From contig NC_092591.1 of the NCBI RefSeq assembly GCF_047663525.1, positions 30,847,001-30,911,000 of the forward strand: a stretch of 64,000 nucleotides of DNA, written 5' to 3'. Origin of the DNA: Anas platyrhynchos. Taxonomy: Eukaryota; Chordata; Aves; Anseriformes; Anatidae. This document shows positions 39,417 to 51,200 of this stretch, piece by piece (the first letter of the stretch is position 1; every line of letters begins with the position of its first letter). Below the pieces are notes generated by a model. It made no database searches, was not told the DNA's origin, and worked only from the letters and a program-made list of their open reading frames with translations. A program made the translations under genes and the position numbers.

Positions 39417-42400
39417 CTCTTGGGCCTGTTTCCCTACTAGATACTTATACAGGTTGGTAAAGGTGGAAGGTTCTGTTTTAAACAGCTTAGTGTCACAAAA
39501 ATGTAACCAAAAATAGGCAGTCCCGGCAGTTCACCAGTTCCTAATGTTATCTATAATAATAACAGAGCAGAGTTGTCTCTGCTCCTGCTTGTGCAGGGGC
39601 ATTTCAAGCCCAAAGAGACCAAAAGACTCAGGCTGGAGGAGGACACAGCTGAGACTTCTGAGCACTTTTTCAATGCCTTGTCAATCAGCAAGGTGTGAGT
39701 CTTTGGCACTGCTACCATTACCTAGCAGGTCCTTCAATTTCTTGAGGTGAAGACATTAGAGCAAGGGCAGGTGTTTTTGCTGTGTGATGGTTAACACAGG
39801 TGTTTCTTTTAAACTCTTAGAAAATATTCTTTTTTAAACTTTTGCCAAATTAGCACAAATTCTTGTCTATCTTTCCTTCAGGTAGCAGTTTTAAATGACC
39901 ATTTTCATCCAGTTTTAAACCCATGTTTTTTCATCCATTTTTTTCTTTTCTGACCACCTAGGACTGAGAGACATGCGGATGGGCTCTTCCACAGTGAGCT
40001 CAGCAAGATGAAGGATAATGCTTACGTGCAGCAGCTAGTGAAACACCTGGTGGGCCTCAAGGAGAGGTAGGGAGGAGCTGAAACCAGGCTCCTGGGGCAG
40101 GGAAGTCTCCAGTGGGAGGTGGGAAAAGAAGCCCATGGGGCTGAGCTGCCTTCGGATCCAGAGCCAGCATCAGTGCTGGCCTCATTCAGAGGCTGCTGCT
40201 GATGAGAGGAGACAGAAGGGCAGGGATATGGGGCTCCTGGATACTGGGGCAAGAGAGATTTCAGAGCCTTGGGATAAGTCTCATGGCTGGGAGGAGAAGC
40301 TGTTGTATTTTGCCTGATGCAGGTCCCAGAGGCACTCGGATGGACTATTTACCAGCGAATACAGCAAGATGAGAGGAAATGCCCAGGTTCAGAAATTCAT
40401 CCAAAATCTCATGGGCCACAAGCGCAGGTAAGAGCTCAGCTTTCTTCAGGAAGAGGAAGACAGCGTGGGCAGTACAGGCTGCAGGGAGCAGTCCCTAGCT
40501 CCAAGGAAAGGGGGATGGCACGAACAGTGGTTGGGAAAACTCAAGACAAGAGCAAGCTGTCTGGGGCTTGGTCTCCTCCTGTGAGACCTCTGTGGAGCTG
40601 CTGTGCAATAGTGGACCAGTACAAACCTGAGTGTGGCAATTTCTAAGCATAAGACAACATTATCTGTGGCATATGCCAGTATCAAGCTTAATCCATAGGA
40701 CAGGAAACTTGACACCAGCTCACAGGTTGAGATTTTTTGTTTGTGTTTGGTTTAGTCTTCTGGGGAATGTTGTAGTTGATTTACCTGCTTAAAGTGTTTG
40801 AGAAAATGCTCATGGAAAAAAATGGGCTCTGTTGCAGAATGAGGGAGACCTCAGGGTTTCATAGTCCCCAGCCATGGCTTTGCCAAACTGGGCAGGTGTT
40901 AGACATAATTATATACATCGCCAAGAGGGTTCCTTCAGACAGCTGAAATACTGAACCACTCGCTCCCACTGAAGCCCATAATCATGTACCTTGTCAGTAC
41001 ATGGCCCTCAGGGCGATACAACCCACTACTGCTGCTGTCCTTGACTCTGGTATGTTACAAGGGGAGAGAAGTGCCTGCAGAGGCATCCTGCAGGCTTGGT
41101 TCTCCAGGGCAGAAACATAGCACATCGATTCCTTCCCATCTGTTCAGGGTGTTCTGATATTTTCTAGGGCATGCACTAATAACAAAATCCTGGCAGATGC
41201 AGTAGATTTTTAATTTCCAGTTGCTGGAAGAAGGTATATATCCATGGGCTGAAGGACATGATGGCAGTGGGTAATGAGGCAGCATACAAGTGCATATTAA
41301 AACCTATCCTCTTGCCAGTTAGAGAACATCTGAGCCTGATTTGAGGAGGATACCTTTTTCTTTTCCTACACAGCTAAGTGTCAGTCAGCAGGTTAACAGA
41401 GCTTGGCCCGTGTGGCAGGTTGCAGGTGGGGTGAACCTGCCTTCCAGAGAGCAATGCAGCTTTACAACTGTGGTGGTTACAATATTTTTATTTTTAATTA
41501 ATATTTTTCTTTATCTACAGCAGCTCTCCAGGCCCAGCCAACACAGATGTGCAGATGAGAGAGGAAGAAGACAGCAATGCGGACCTTTGCTTTATGTGGT
41601 TGTACCAGAGCTTTCTGAATGCCAGGTAGGAGGGACAGACTTGTCACCTTGGCACTTCTATGGCCCCAACCACCACAGTACTGAATTCAGAAGAGGACTT
41701 TCAGTAACTTGTAAATGTCCAGGTTTTGCTCTGACTGTAGAAGTCTGATAAAATCAGCAGTTCTGGGGTCTGTGGGTCCTTGCACTACAGGATCCAAACA
41801 GCTCAGCTGATATCCTCAAAAATAGCCACACCACTAGATCTATGAAATTGTCCATCTTTTAAAACCACTTCTTCTTTTCCTCTGCATCAGCTTGTAAGGT
41901 GATGTCTTGGGGAGTGTCACTGCTGAACTGCAGCCCTCCATCACACAGTTCTGTACCTCCTGCCACTCTGCCAGCAACTGCACTCCCAGAAGTGGTTTGC
42001 AGAGCTAGCAAAGCAAATGCTTTGGTCTAACTGCAAGACAGCAGGCAGCTGTGTGCAATCTCAATTGATTTCCATGCCTGCATTCACAGCAATCTCGATT
42101 TCTACATGCCGACCTTGCCTGGCACTCAGTTTTGCTTTATCTAAAGCAATGTTGACATTGAGATTTACAGCTAAAAAGTGCCATATAAAGCCAGTTATTA
42201 AAAATAATAAAACCCAGGGAAATGAAATAAGATTCTTTTCTAATTGCAGAGTTGCTATTCTGGACTAAAAAAAATAAAAAATAAACAAATGCACATCTCA
42301 CTAGGAAGCCTGATCCAACAGTTAAAATAGAAAGCCTTTGCTACCATGTTTTGGTGCAGTTGCTGATTCAAACACACACTACCCCAGCACCTGGGTATTT

Positions 42401-43290
42401 TGTCTTCCCAGTGACGAACCATTTTCAGCTAGACATCTCACTATTAAATCAAAATACTAGGATACTAAAATTTACTAAAAATAAATACTAAATACTAAAC
42501 TACTAAATCAAAATACTAGGATACGAATCAAAAACTAGGAGCAGTAAGCTGGCCCTTAGTACTTTCTGTCCACATTGCCTAGAATTAATAAGGATGATCA
42601 GAGGACTGGAACACCTCTCCTACAAAGAAAGGCTGAGAGAGCCGGGCTTGTCTAGCCTAAATAATAAAAGGCTTCACGGAGACCTTACTGCAGCCTTTCA
42701 GTAATTACAGGGGGCTTATAAGAAAGTTGGGCATGTAAGGTCATATAGTGATAGCACAAGGAGTAATGGCTTTGAAGTAAAAGAGGTAGATTTGGATTAG
42801 ATATAAGGAAGAAATTCTTCACTCAGAGGGTGGTGAGGCACTGGAACAGGTTGCCCAGAGAAGCTATGGATGTCCAGTCCCTGGCGGTGTTCACAGCCAG
42901 GTTGGATGAGGCTCTGGTGTAAGGTGACCCTGCCCATGGCAGGGGAAATGGACTAGATTATTTTTCAAATGTCTCTTCAAATCTAAACCATTCTGTGATT
43001 CTATGATTAGGCCAATAACCTTGTCTGTACATCTGTTAAGTACCTTGCATCTGTGATTTGGGCCCCTCTATCATACATCTACTCATGGGTATCATCTCTG
43101 AATTTTACAAGGTGGTCTTGTCACTATTCCAACAGTGTTCCCACAGGAATAACAAGCTCATTTTTCCCCTCCCAACAGCCATTCGGACAGCGATGCCAGG
43201 GAAGCTGCTGCAGTTACCAGCCAGTACCTTTGCCCCATTTCTGAGCAGCTGGTTGCAGACATCATGCAAGATACCAACAGTTTTGACTGA
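39074..43290 (+). CDS. SCT: Secretin precursor (secretin-like peptide plus secretin), five coding exons
   Basis: Prohormone for secretin, a gut-brain peptide acting on the class B receptor SCTR to drive bicarbonate and water secretion. Exons are 39074-39162, 39962-40066, 40323-40427, 41521-41625 and 43179-43290, with all junctions GT-AG in phase 2; they total 171 aa. Residues 1 to about 25 form a signal peptide (hydrophobic LIIPMIVLSHFSA). Exon 2 carries a secretin-like peptide starting HADGLFHSELSKM at residue 34. Exon 3 carries secretin starting HSDGLFTSEYSKMRG at 69-95, followed by Gly96 for C-terminal amidation and a dibasic Lys98-Arg99 site. Exon 3 matches chicken secretin as I recall it; mammals have only one hormone in this gene. 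The three internal exons are each exactly 105 nt. The C-terminal peptide (100-171) has no named function. The gene is head to head with DRD4 and upstream of CDHR5, as in human. Confidence 0.95.
42590..43008 (+). mobile_element. CR1 3' fragment in SCT intron 4
   Basis: Sense-orientation CR1 3' end. It has the conserved block encoding the FFTQRVV/HWNRLP-type tail (GAGGCACTGGAACAGGTTGC), then GACTAGATTATTTTTC and the terminal ATTCTGTGATTCTATGATT. It is heavily 5'-truncated and mutated, and lies wholly inside the intron 41626-43178. Confidence 0.85.
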
Positions 43291-43348
43291 AGGGAAAGTC
43301 AATGCTCTGTCAGAGACAGCATGATTCTGCATGCACGCAGCTTTGGGG

Positions 43349-43377
<29 letters not shown>
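43349..43377. repeat. Poly-A tract in SCT 3' UTR
   Basis: A run of about 29 A bases lies about 60 bases past the SCT stop codon, within the inferred 3' UTR. It may be genomic slippage; it is not preceded by a retrotransposon 3' end that I can see. Confidence 0.7.
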
Positions 43378-43379
<2 letters not shown>

Positions 43380-43600
43380 AAAGCTATTGAATTTTGCTTA
43401 GTAAAAACTCTTCAGATCAGCAAATAAAATAAAATTCTGGAGCGCAGCCAAAAGAAAAAAAAAAAAAAGCACAATAAAACCTCTTAGATAATAATCAAGA
43501 GTAAAATACATGTTAGTGTAAACTGTTGTCAATAGGTGGAGCCTGAGTGAAGCACATCACTTCTACTGTGTTAGCATCTGGATGCCTGCTTCTGAAGTCA

Positions 43601-43606
43601 AATAAA
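43601..43606 (+). terminator. SCT: Probable SCT polyadenylation signal (AATAAA)
   Basis: AATAAA is followed within about 30 bases by a T/GT-rich stretch (TGTGCTTTGGCTGTAATTTG), the usual arrangement for cleavage. Earlier hexamers at 43,423 and 43,473 are alternatives. Confidence 0.5.
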
Positions 43607-44052
43607 GATATGTTAGCTGAGCCTGTGCTTTGGCTGTAATTTGGGGAAACATGGTGAAGGTGGTACCGTTACTAGGTGTCGGGATGGGGGAAGGAGTATT
43701 TTGCTATGTTTACCCCACCAATATACACCAGCATGCTGGGACTAGCTGGTGGCTCTGGCTACATCTTCTGTGTCCGGGTTTCAGCACTGCCCACAGCTCA
43801 ACTTTACAAAGAAGCCAGCATCAGGATTGGCTCCGTTTAGCAGAAACTGATGTGCTTGATTTTATTGCAAGGAATTATAATGAGAACTACACAGCATAGA
43901 TATACCCCATAAATGCTGTTTTCGCTCTACTCTGCCCTCATATTTACTGGTCCAACCTTATCACTGCCAGTAAAGGCAAAGCTCCGCTGGAAGGAATTTG
44001 TTCCCATGATGTAATGAGGTTTACGTGTCATCTCTGCACCATGCTGCCTGGC
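43607..44052. other. Short intergenic stretch, SCT to CR1
   Basis: About 450 bases with no recognised feature. Confidence 0.4.
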
Positions 44053-45700
44053 AGAATCATAGAATATCCTGAGTTGTAAGGGACGCACAAAGATCACTGA
44101 GTCCAATTTCTAGATCCCCAAAGGACTACCTAAAAATCAGACCAAGTGTCTGAGAGCTTTGTCCAAAGACTTCTTGAACTCCGGCAGGCTCAGTGCCATG
44201 ACCACTGCCCTGGGGAGTCTGTCCCAGTGTCCAACCACCTCTGGGTGCAGAGCCTTTCCCTATCCCCCAGCCTGACCCTCCCCTGTCCCAGCTCTATGCC
44301 ATTCCCTCGGGTCCTGTCGCTGTCCCCAGAGAGCAGAGCTCAGCGCCTGCCCCTCCGCTCCCCTCATGAGGGAGCTGCAGGCCGCCATGAGGCCTCCCCT
44401 CAGCCTGCTCTGCTCTGGGCTGAACAAACCAAGGGACTTCAGCTGCTCTTCATTTGCCTTGCACTCTAGACACTTCACCATCTTTGTAGCCCTCCTTTGG
44501 ACACTCTCTAACAGTTTTATATCTGTTTTATACTGTGGTGCCCAAACTGTACACAGTACTTAAGGTGAAGCCACACCAGGCAGAGTAGAGTGGGACAATC
44601 CCTTCCCTCGAAGTTAGTAATGTTATACCCCAGGATATGGTTGGCCCTTCTGGCTGCCAGGGGACACTGCTGGCTCGTGTTCAGCTTGCTGTCGATCAAA
44701 ACCTCCAGATCCCTTTCTATGGGGTTGATATCTAGAATCTTGTCTCCCAGTCCATATGTATAACCAGGGTTGTCCCTTCCCAGGTGTGGAATCCAGCATT
44801 TGTTCTTGTCAAACTTCATATTGTTGGTGGTTGCCCAACTCTTCAACCTGTCCAGATCTCTCTTCAAGACCTCACCACTCAAAGGAGTCAACAGGTCCGC
44901 CCAATTTGGTATTGTCGGTGAACTTGCTCAAAAAACCTTCAAGTCCCACATCCAAATCATTTATGAAAAAATTGAAGAAGACTGGTCCTAAAGTGGAGCC
45001 CTGGGGAACTCCACTAGTGACAGGTCACCATCCCAATGTTTACAAGAACCCTTTGGGCCCGACCCATCAGCCAATTTTTTACCCATCTTATTATGTATTT
45101 ATCTAACTGTACTCTGGTCATTCTGTCCAGAAGAATACTTCTGGACAGAGGCAGTATCAAAAGCTTTACTGAAATCCAGAAAGACTACTTCAACTGGTTT
45201 CCTTTGGTCAAATAGATGGGTGATCTTGTTGTAAAAGGAAACCAATTTTTTTAAATATGACCTTCCCCTTGTGAATCCAATTTGGCTGTTACCAATGACT
45301 GTGTTGTTCTTCAGGTGTTTTTCAATAACTCCCAGAATAATCTTCTCCATAATTTTACCAGGCACTGAAGTGAGACTGACAGGCCTGTAATTGTCAGGAT
45401 CTTCTTTCTTTGCCCTTCTTGAAAACTGGAATCACATTTGCCAGCTTCCAGTCAATGGGGACCTCTTCAGATTCCAAAGACTGTTGAAAAATACTTGAGA
45501 GAGGTTCCACAATGACATCAGGCAGCTCTCTGAGTACCCTGAGATGAATCCCATCAGGCCCCATGGACTTATATGCATCCAGCTGGAGCAGCAAATCCCA
45601 CAGAAATTCAGGGTTGACTGGGAGTTTATTGTTCCCACAGTCATGTAAGCACCCATCCCCTTACCGTGATGCTGTAAAGCTGTTCTCAAGGGCCTTGGCA
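44053..45700 (-). mobile_element. Decayed antisense CR1 LINE
   Basis: On the minus strand, fragments of CR1 ORF2 appear in the correct order over about 1.6 kb in different frames. From 5' to 3' these are [19 protein letters not shown] (about 45,394-45,594), then GFTRGRSYLKKLVSFYNKIT and [12 protein letters not shown] (about 45,099-45,365), then MKFDKNKCWIPHLGRDN (about 44,517-44,891). The plus-strand left edge AGAATCATAGAAT is the inverted CR1 3' tail. Frameshifts and stops mark it as dead. A poly-T run (about 45,702-45,721) adjoins the right end. Confidence 0.88.
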
Positions 45701-46541
45701 TTTTTTTTTTTTTTTTTTTTTGGTCTATATGAAATCTCTGGTAGGAAAGAAACTTCTTGGAGGAATTTTGGAGAGAGTTTTGACAATCTGTGTTTTGTTA
45801 AACTGTTTGGCTAAAATCAAAGAACTTTCCAGAATCAATTAGGATTTTAAAAGGAGCAGCAAGAGCAGCTGTCCTCTTTCTCTTCCTACACAAGGGACAA
45901 GTTGGAAACAATGGCTTTTGTCTGCACAAGTGGCCAAATGTCTTGCCATATGGTATTTGTTTTGGAAAAATGTACATAGGCTTAGAAAGAGACAGGTTGC
46001 AGAGAATTTAATACTATGAGGTTTCAGGAAGCTGCTGAGATGTAAGTAGCTGGCACCTGGATGGAGATTTGGGGGAGCATCTCTACAAAGAGCCACTGGT
46101 AGAAGGGGAACTGCCTCATGCCTATAGAGTTGCTGGGAAATCAATCACTGGGCTATGTGTGAGCCTTGTCACTGTTTTTGGATCCACTCTGTTCACCTGG
46201 TAGGGGTCCTGATAGGGCGGCTGGGAATAACAAGTTTGTCTAAGAAACATAACTGATTATCTCAGCCTAGGGACTTACACAGGGTCTAGCTCTTTCCTTT
46301 GCCAGACAAAAAAAAGAGCAGCTAAGATGGCTTTGTGTTCACTGAAACCTTAAACTTTTTCAGAAATGGAATCAAGATACTTGTGAGCTGACTTTTAAAA
46401 ATAATATATACATATATATATATATATGCTTTTCAGGACACTTTCTGCACATTTTTATCTTCTGGATCCAGACTGTACTACTTTTCATGGGAAACACTCT
46501 GTAATCTTTCACAGTATCCCTACTTCTCATCCTCCCAAGCC
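45701..46541. other. Unique flank left of the CDHR5 duplication
   Basis: Between the antisense CR1 and the first base shared by both duplication copies. It contains a short (AT)n patch (about 46,405-46,427). No gene was seen. Confidence 0.4.
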
Positions 46542-47477
46542 ATTTTAATGGTGGGAGCATTAATTTGCCTCCTTTTGTCCTATCTTTGCTCCACATATGA
46601 GGTCTTCTGTAGGTAGATGCTCCTGTTACTGGATACATCAATGCATCATCCCCCAGTCCCCACCTGATAAACATCAGGACCTTCATTCTCAGCAGATTCT
46701 TCCTCAGAAAATGGTAGGTTTTTTATAAAAGGAAAGACATTCCTTTTGCAATGTAATGCACACCTGCCCCTGGCAGCACATGTGAAACAGCTGAGAACAC
46801 ATGTGAAACAACAGGTACAGCAGAAGCCTTATAGATAAATCAGACTGGCATCAAGTCATCTTGCTCTGAAAGAAAGACTTATCATAAAGAAATAAGACTT
46901 TGCTCAGGGAGGAGAGAGACTGAGGCACAGTTATTCCATTTGCCTCTTTTTGTCCACCTGGCAACAAGGGCTCCCTTCTCTGCAGCACTTTCTGGCCATG
47001 CTCTGTGAAATAAAATAAAACAGAAAAATGGTGGCTAATCCCCTCAATTTAAATATAGGGAAATGAAGGCAAAAAAAAAAAAAAAAAAAAAAAGCTTAAA
47101 CAGTTTGGGCAAAGTCCAGCTTATGTAAACACTAGCACAGTAAGGCACTAAGCCACTGCTTGGTGCTTTCTGCATGGTGCCGCTCCTACTTTCAACCCCT
47201 TCTTTTTTTTTCATGATAAAATCGGACTGTCTGAGAAAGTGATGGGACCACTGCTAAGCTCCTCTTAAACCAGTCCAGACTTTTGTCATCTTCAACCAAC
47301 AGACCCTCTGAAGAGATTTGCTCCCATACTGGACAAAATTCTGGTTAAGAATCATATGCCTATGCCCCTTCAGGTCTTGACATGTTGTTTGACAAGAAGA
47401 AGTGAAAGAAGAAGCACCCCAAAGCCAGCTGTCAGCTATCCTCAAACATTTCAGCTGGTAGGGACACTCTGAGAGAG

Positions 47478-47560
47478 AATAAAATAAAATAAAATAAAAT
47501 AAAATAAAATAAAATAAAATAAAATAAAATAAAATAAAATAAAATAAAATAAAATAAAAT
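47478..47560. repeat. (AAAAT)n microsatellite, copy 1 (about 16.6 units)
   Basis: Perfect AAAAT pentamers upstream of CDHR5 copy 1. The aligned tract in copy 2 (59,633-59,730) is about three units longer. Open frames on the minus strand across it (repeated FYFIL) are repeat artefacts. Confidence 0.95.
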
Positions 47561-48106
47561 CTTGTGGAAACAACGGGTCCAAGACATAGAATAAGCAGGA
47601 AAACCCAACTTCTTGGCTCCTCCAGAGCTGCCATCTCAACCCAACAACAACATGACAAACTGAAACTAGAAGAGAGAAACCAGAGGTCATGGATTGGAAA
47701 GCAAAACCTGTTATAAAGGGGGACATAGGCCATGTAGAAGAAGTCTGAATAAAGTAAGTAAGCGCGTTGGGGCTGTATTAGTATTATTACGACTTGTTTC
47801 AATAAGAGATCTGGCCAAAATAGACAATATCTCTGGCATGTAAGAAAAATAGATTTCACCACTTCTACCCCAACAGGAAAGTCTGGAGTATACAGACAAC
47901 TTCTGAATTGTCAGCTCTCATATTCTTTCTTGCTAATGCTTGTCTCAGGGAACTTGGGTCTGAGTTCTAAAATGCTTCAAATATTCCCTTGTTGCTAAAG
48001 AGAGTTTAAAGGAGGAAAGACTCAGGAACAAAGTAGTAATGGGAATTTATGCGTTACCATGTTCTGTGACCAGTTAATGTCTTATAAGTCATCCAATGAG
48101 GCAAAG

Positions 48107-48119
48107 AGGCAAAGGTTGA
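48107..48119 (+). promoter_or_regulatory. CDHR5: Candidate HNF4-type DR1 site upstream of CDHR5 copy 1
   Basis: AGGCAAAGGTTGA has two half-sites one base apart, the DR1 form bound by HNF4 in gut and kidney epithelium. It lies about 140 bases 5' of the start codon. A CCAAT (about 48,093) and an HNF1-like GTTAAT half-site (about 48,073) are adjacent. The same block is unchanged before copy 2. Motif match only. Confidence 0.4.
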
Positions 48120-48259
48120 ACTCGAGCAATCCATTCCAGCCAGCCAATGTTTTTTGCCTTCGTGAAGCAGTTCATGCAGGAGACAGTACTGGGAGAAACA
48201 GGGAGAGAAGAGGATCAGCTTAATTAGAAAAGTATTTCTTCAATGACTAGCAGCTCACC

Positions 48260-51200
48260 ATGGATGTTTCTCACCTGCTTCTCACTTCTGTGCTCTTTCT
48301 ACTGCCCTTCATAGCACAAGTTTCAGCACAACAACCAGGTAAGTTGTCGCAGGAGGTCTGTGACCACAGGATAATAATCCCTGTGGCACCAGCTTGTACC
48401 ATTGCAGCTGGCAAAGGATTTTTACAGTCTTATTTTAAGACAGCTTTGTTCAAGAGCTTTCTCTTCAGTGGTAACCAGCAGGGTCTCATGTCTCACGCAA
48501 TTGTGTCACAACATGAATACCTGGGCAAATTTGTATCTCATTTGTGTGTTTTTCCAGGATGTTCTGCCTCTGAAAATAAACCAAGCGTTGAAGAAAATAA
48601 CCCTCCTGGATACAATGTGACCACTATCAATTTGGAAGCAGGTTTCACTGCAACGATTGATCCTTCCTCACCAGATGCCAGTTATTTTACCATTGAGGGG
48701 TCTCAGCTGCAGCTGGTCAAAAGTGTGGACTATGAGGTAAGCTTTTAGCTGGCAGGCTGTACGGATGAGATGGATAATGCTGGGAAGCAGTAGGTTTCAA
48801 GCTGGGGTCTTGGACATCCAGGGATTTGTAGTCTGTATATAAAATATCTAGGAAATATTTTGACTGTGCTTTAGTTCACTACCAGGGAGATCAGCCCTTG
48901 CACAGGCAGAGGGCAGGGAGGAGGGGGTTGCATTGTATGCCTGCCGTCACCTTCTTTCAATGAATCTATATGAATTAAAGCAGGGTGGAGGTTTAAAAAC
49001 AGAAGTGTGACAACTGTGGTGTTCAGAGCTCTCCAGGATGCATGTAAAATGATCCTTATTTGCGTGTATGAAATACAGTGCTGAGCGGTGAGGTAATCTT
49101 ATGTTGAGCATAAAAGCAGTATAAAAGGTCAATGTGTTCAGTTAGGTCACAGCTAAATTATTTTACCTACCTAAAGAGTTCTGCATGCAGCAACAAGTGT
49201 CCTTAAACTGCCATTCCCCTAATGTAGAATCCCACATTTGCATGAAGAACAGCAGACAGAGGTAATACCCTGCAGAAATGCTGCACTTGGTGCATGACAT
49301 ATTTCTGTTTCATTCGATTTAAAAAGAAAACTGTTTGAACTTTCCTGAAGTGGGAGAAAATGGTTGATTAGCTCTACCACCAGGTTACATGAATCACAAA
49401 GAAAGAAGACGGTGAATCAGTCAGCTTTGACCCTAGTAAACCAAGGGCCCAGCACTGATGGATGGCTGCAAAAGAAAGGAGGGAAATGTTAGATATGCCC
49501 AAAAACAAGAAAAGCCCTTCTGATTCTCCAATGCATGCATTTGTCTCATTTACTTCAGAAAAAGTCAGTATATTTTGGCTTGTTTCTAAAATGGCTCGGG
49601 TTTTGTTTTTGCATACAGACTGATACCTTGCTGATAGCGGATGTGGTTTGCCGGGACACTTCTGGGCAGGTGAGTGCTTTTCCAAACACTCAGTTCTCTT
49701 ACAAGGTATTGCAGGGAAGCACTTACTTTCCTTGTCTCTTCCTATTCCACAGACCAGGGTTAAGAGCCATCCTTTTCTTTCCAGGCATACACAATCCTCT
49801 AATAGTTAAAGAAAGAGCACTCAAGGCTCTGTGAATAGGGAGATGTGGGAGCAAACTACAAACCCCACACCCTGTGGGCTGTCTGCAAAACCCAGCCCTG
49901 TTCAGCACCCACCAGCTATGCTTCTCAAACCTTCATCTCCGTCACTCTGCAAACTGGGATCAGCCCCTAACAATCTTACCTTTGTGTTTGATTCTCTGAT
50001 TTTTCCATTTCTGCAGACAGACACTTTTCAAATTATTGTGAGCATTATCAATCTGAACGATAACACTCCAGTGTTTAAGCAAACAAGTCTCACCATAACT
50101 GTTCCTGAGGTAAGAGTTTCACATAAATGAAGAGGGCACTGGGTCAACCAGTGCTATGGGACCAGAGAGAGGTCTTCAGCCAATTGCACAGAGAAAATAA
50201 CCACAACTTTGTTTCAGGACACAAAAGTGAATGCAACCATTATACCCCGTGAAGATTTAAGTGCTAGTGATGCTGATCTGGACAACATCTATTATGAACT
50301 CAATTCAACAGTGCAGGTGAGCATCTTTCTTTGGGGAGAAAAAAAAAAAAAAAAAAAGTAAGTAAAAGCTTTTTGTTAAGTTAGCTTTTTGTTAAGTACA
50401 AGCATTGGTTTGGCTAGCAGACTGGAACAATTGGTATTTCTGGTATTGAATTCTTCTAGTGCTCATACTTTTATTACATTATACAGACTACACTTTCATC
50501 TGGGATATTCTGAACCATATGATCCAGGGAAGTCATGCTGGGATGGTCTGTAAATACACCAGGAGAGACCTTTGCACCTTACAGAGTTCAGAATTGCACT
50601 GAGTCAGATAGGGGAAAAAAAGGAGTTATTGTCTCTTTGTCTACAGTGCCTATACAGAGTGGAGATATGAGTTGCCCAAAATCACCGAAGAAGTCTTTGT
50701 CAAAGCCAAAGGCAGGCCTGACTCTCCCCAGGTGCTAGTTTAGTGCCTTTTTTTTTTTTTTCTCGATCTTAAGGGGTTTGCTTGATAAAGTGAGAAACAA
50801 ATTGTAAGTACAGTTGGACTGATGCCAGGATAGATTGGAAATCTGGAAGGATCTGCTAGAAGTAAAAATTAAAAAAAAATATAAAAAAAATGTGGGATGA
50901 CAAACACAGCAATGAGCAGTGTTTTCAACATGTCTGTGATCAAGTATGCTAATAAAGCTTTTCTATTTATTTATTTATTTTTCCCCAGGACACCACCAAT
51001 TATTTTGCCATAAAAGGAATCAATAATCCTGAAATATATTTGCAAAAACAATTAGATTATGATAAACTTAACTCAACAACATTGTTCTTGTATGCAAGGG
51101 TAAGTTCTTTAGGCAGAACAAAATGCCTCATATGCCATAACGTCTCTTAACTAGAGGGCAAATCTGAACAGGAGATCTCTGGGGTGGCAAGAGGGAGGGT

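Noticed and set aside
47254-47862. A roughly 200-codon minus-strand open frame, repeated at 59,412-60,032
   Set aside because: Its core is the (AAAAT)n microsatellite translated as repeated Phe-Tyr-Ile-Leu. It appears twice only because the region is duplicated.
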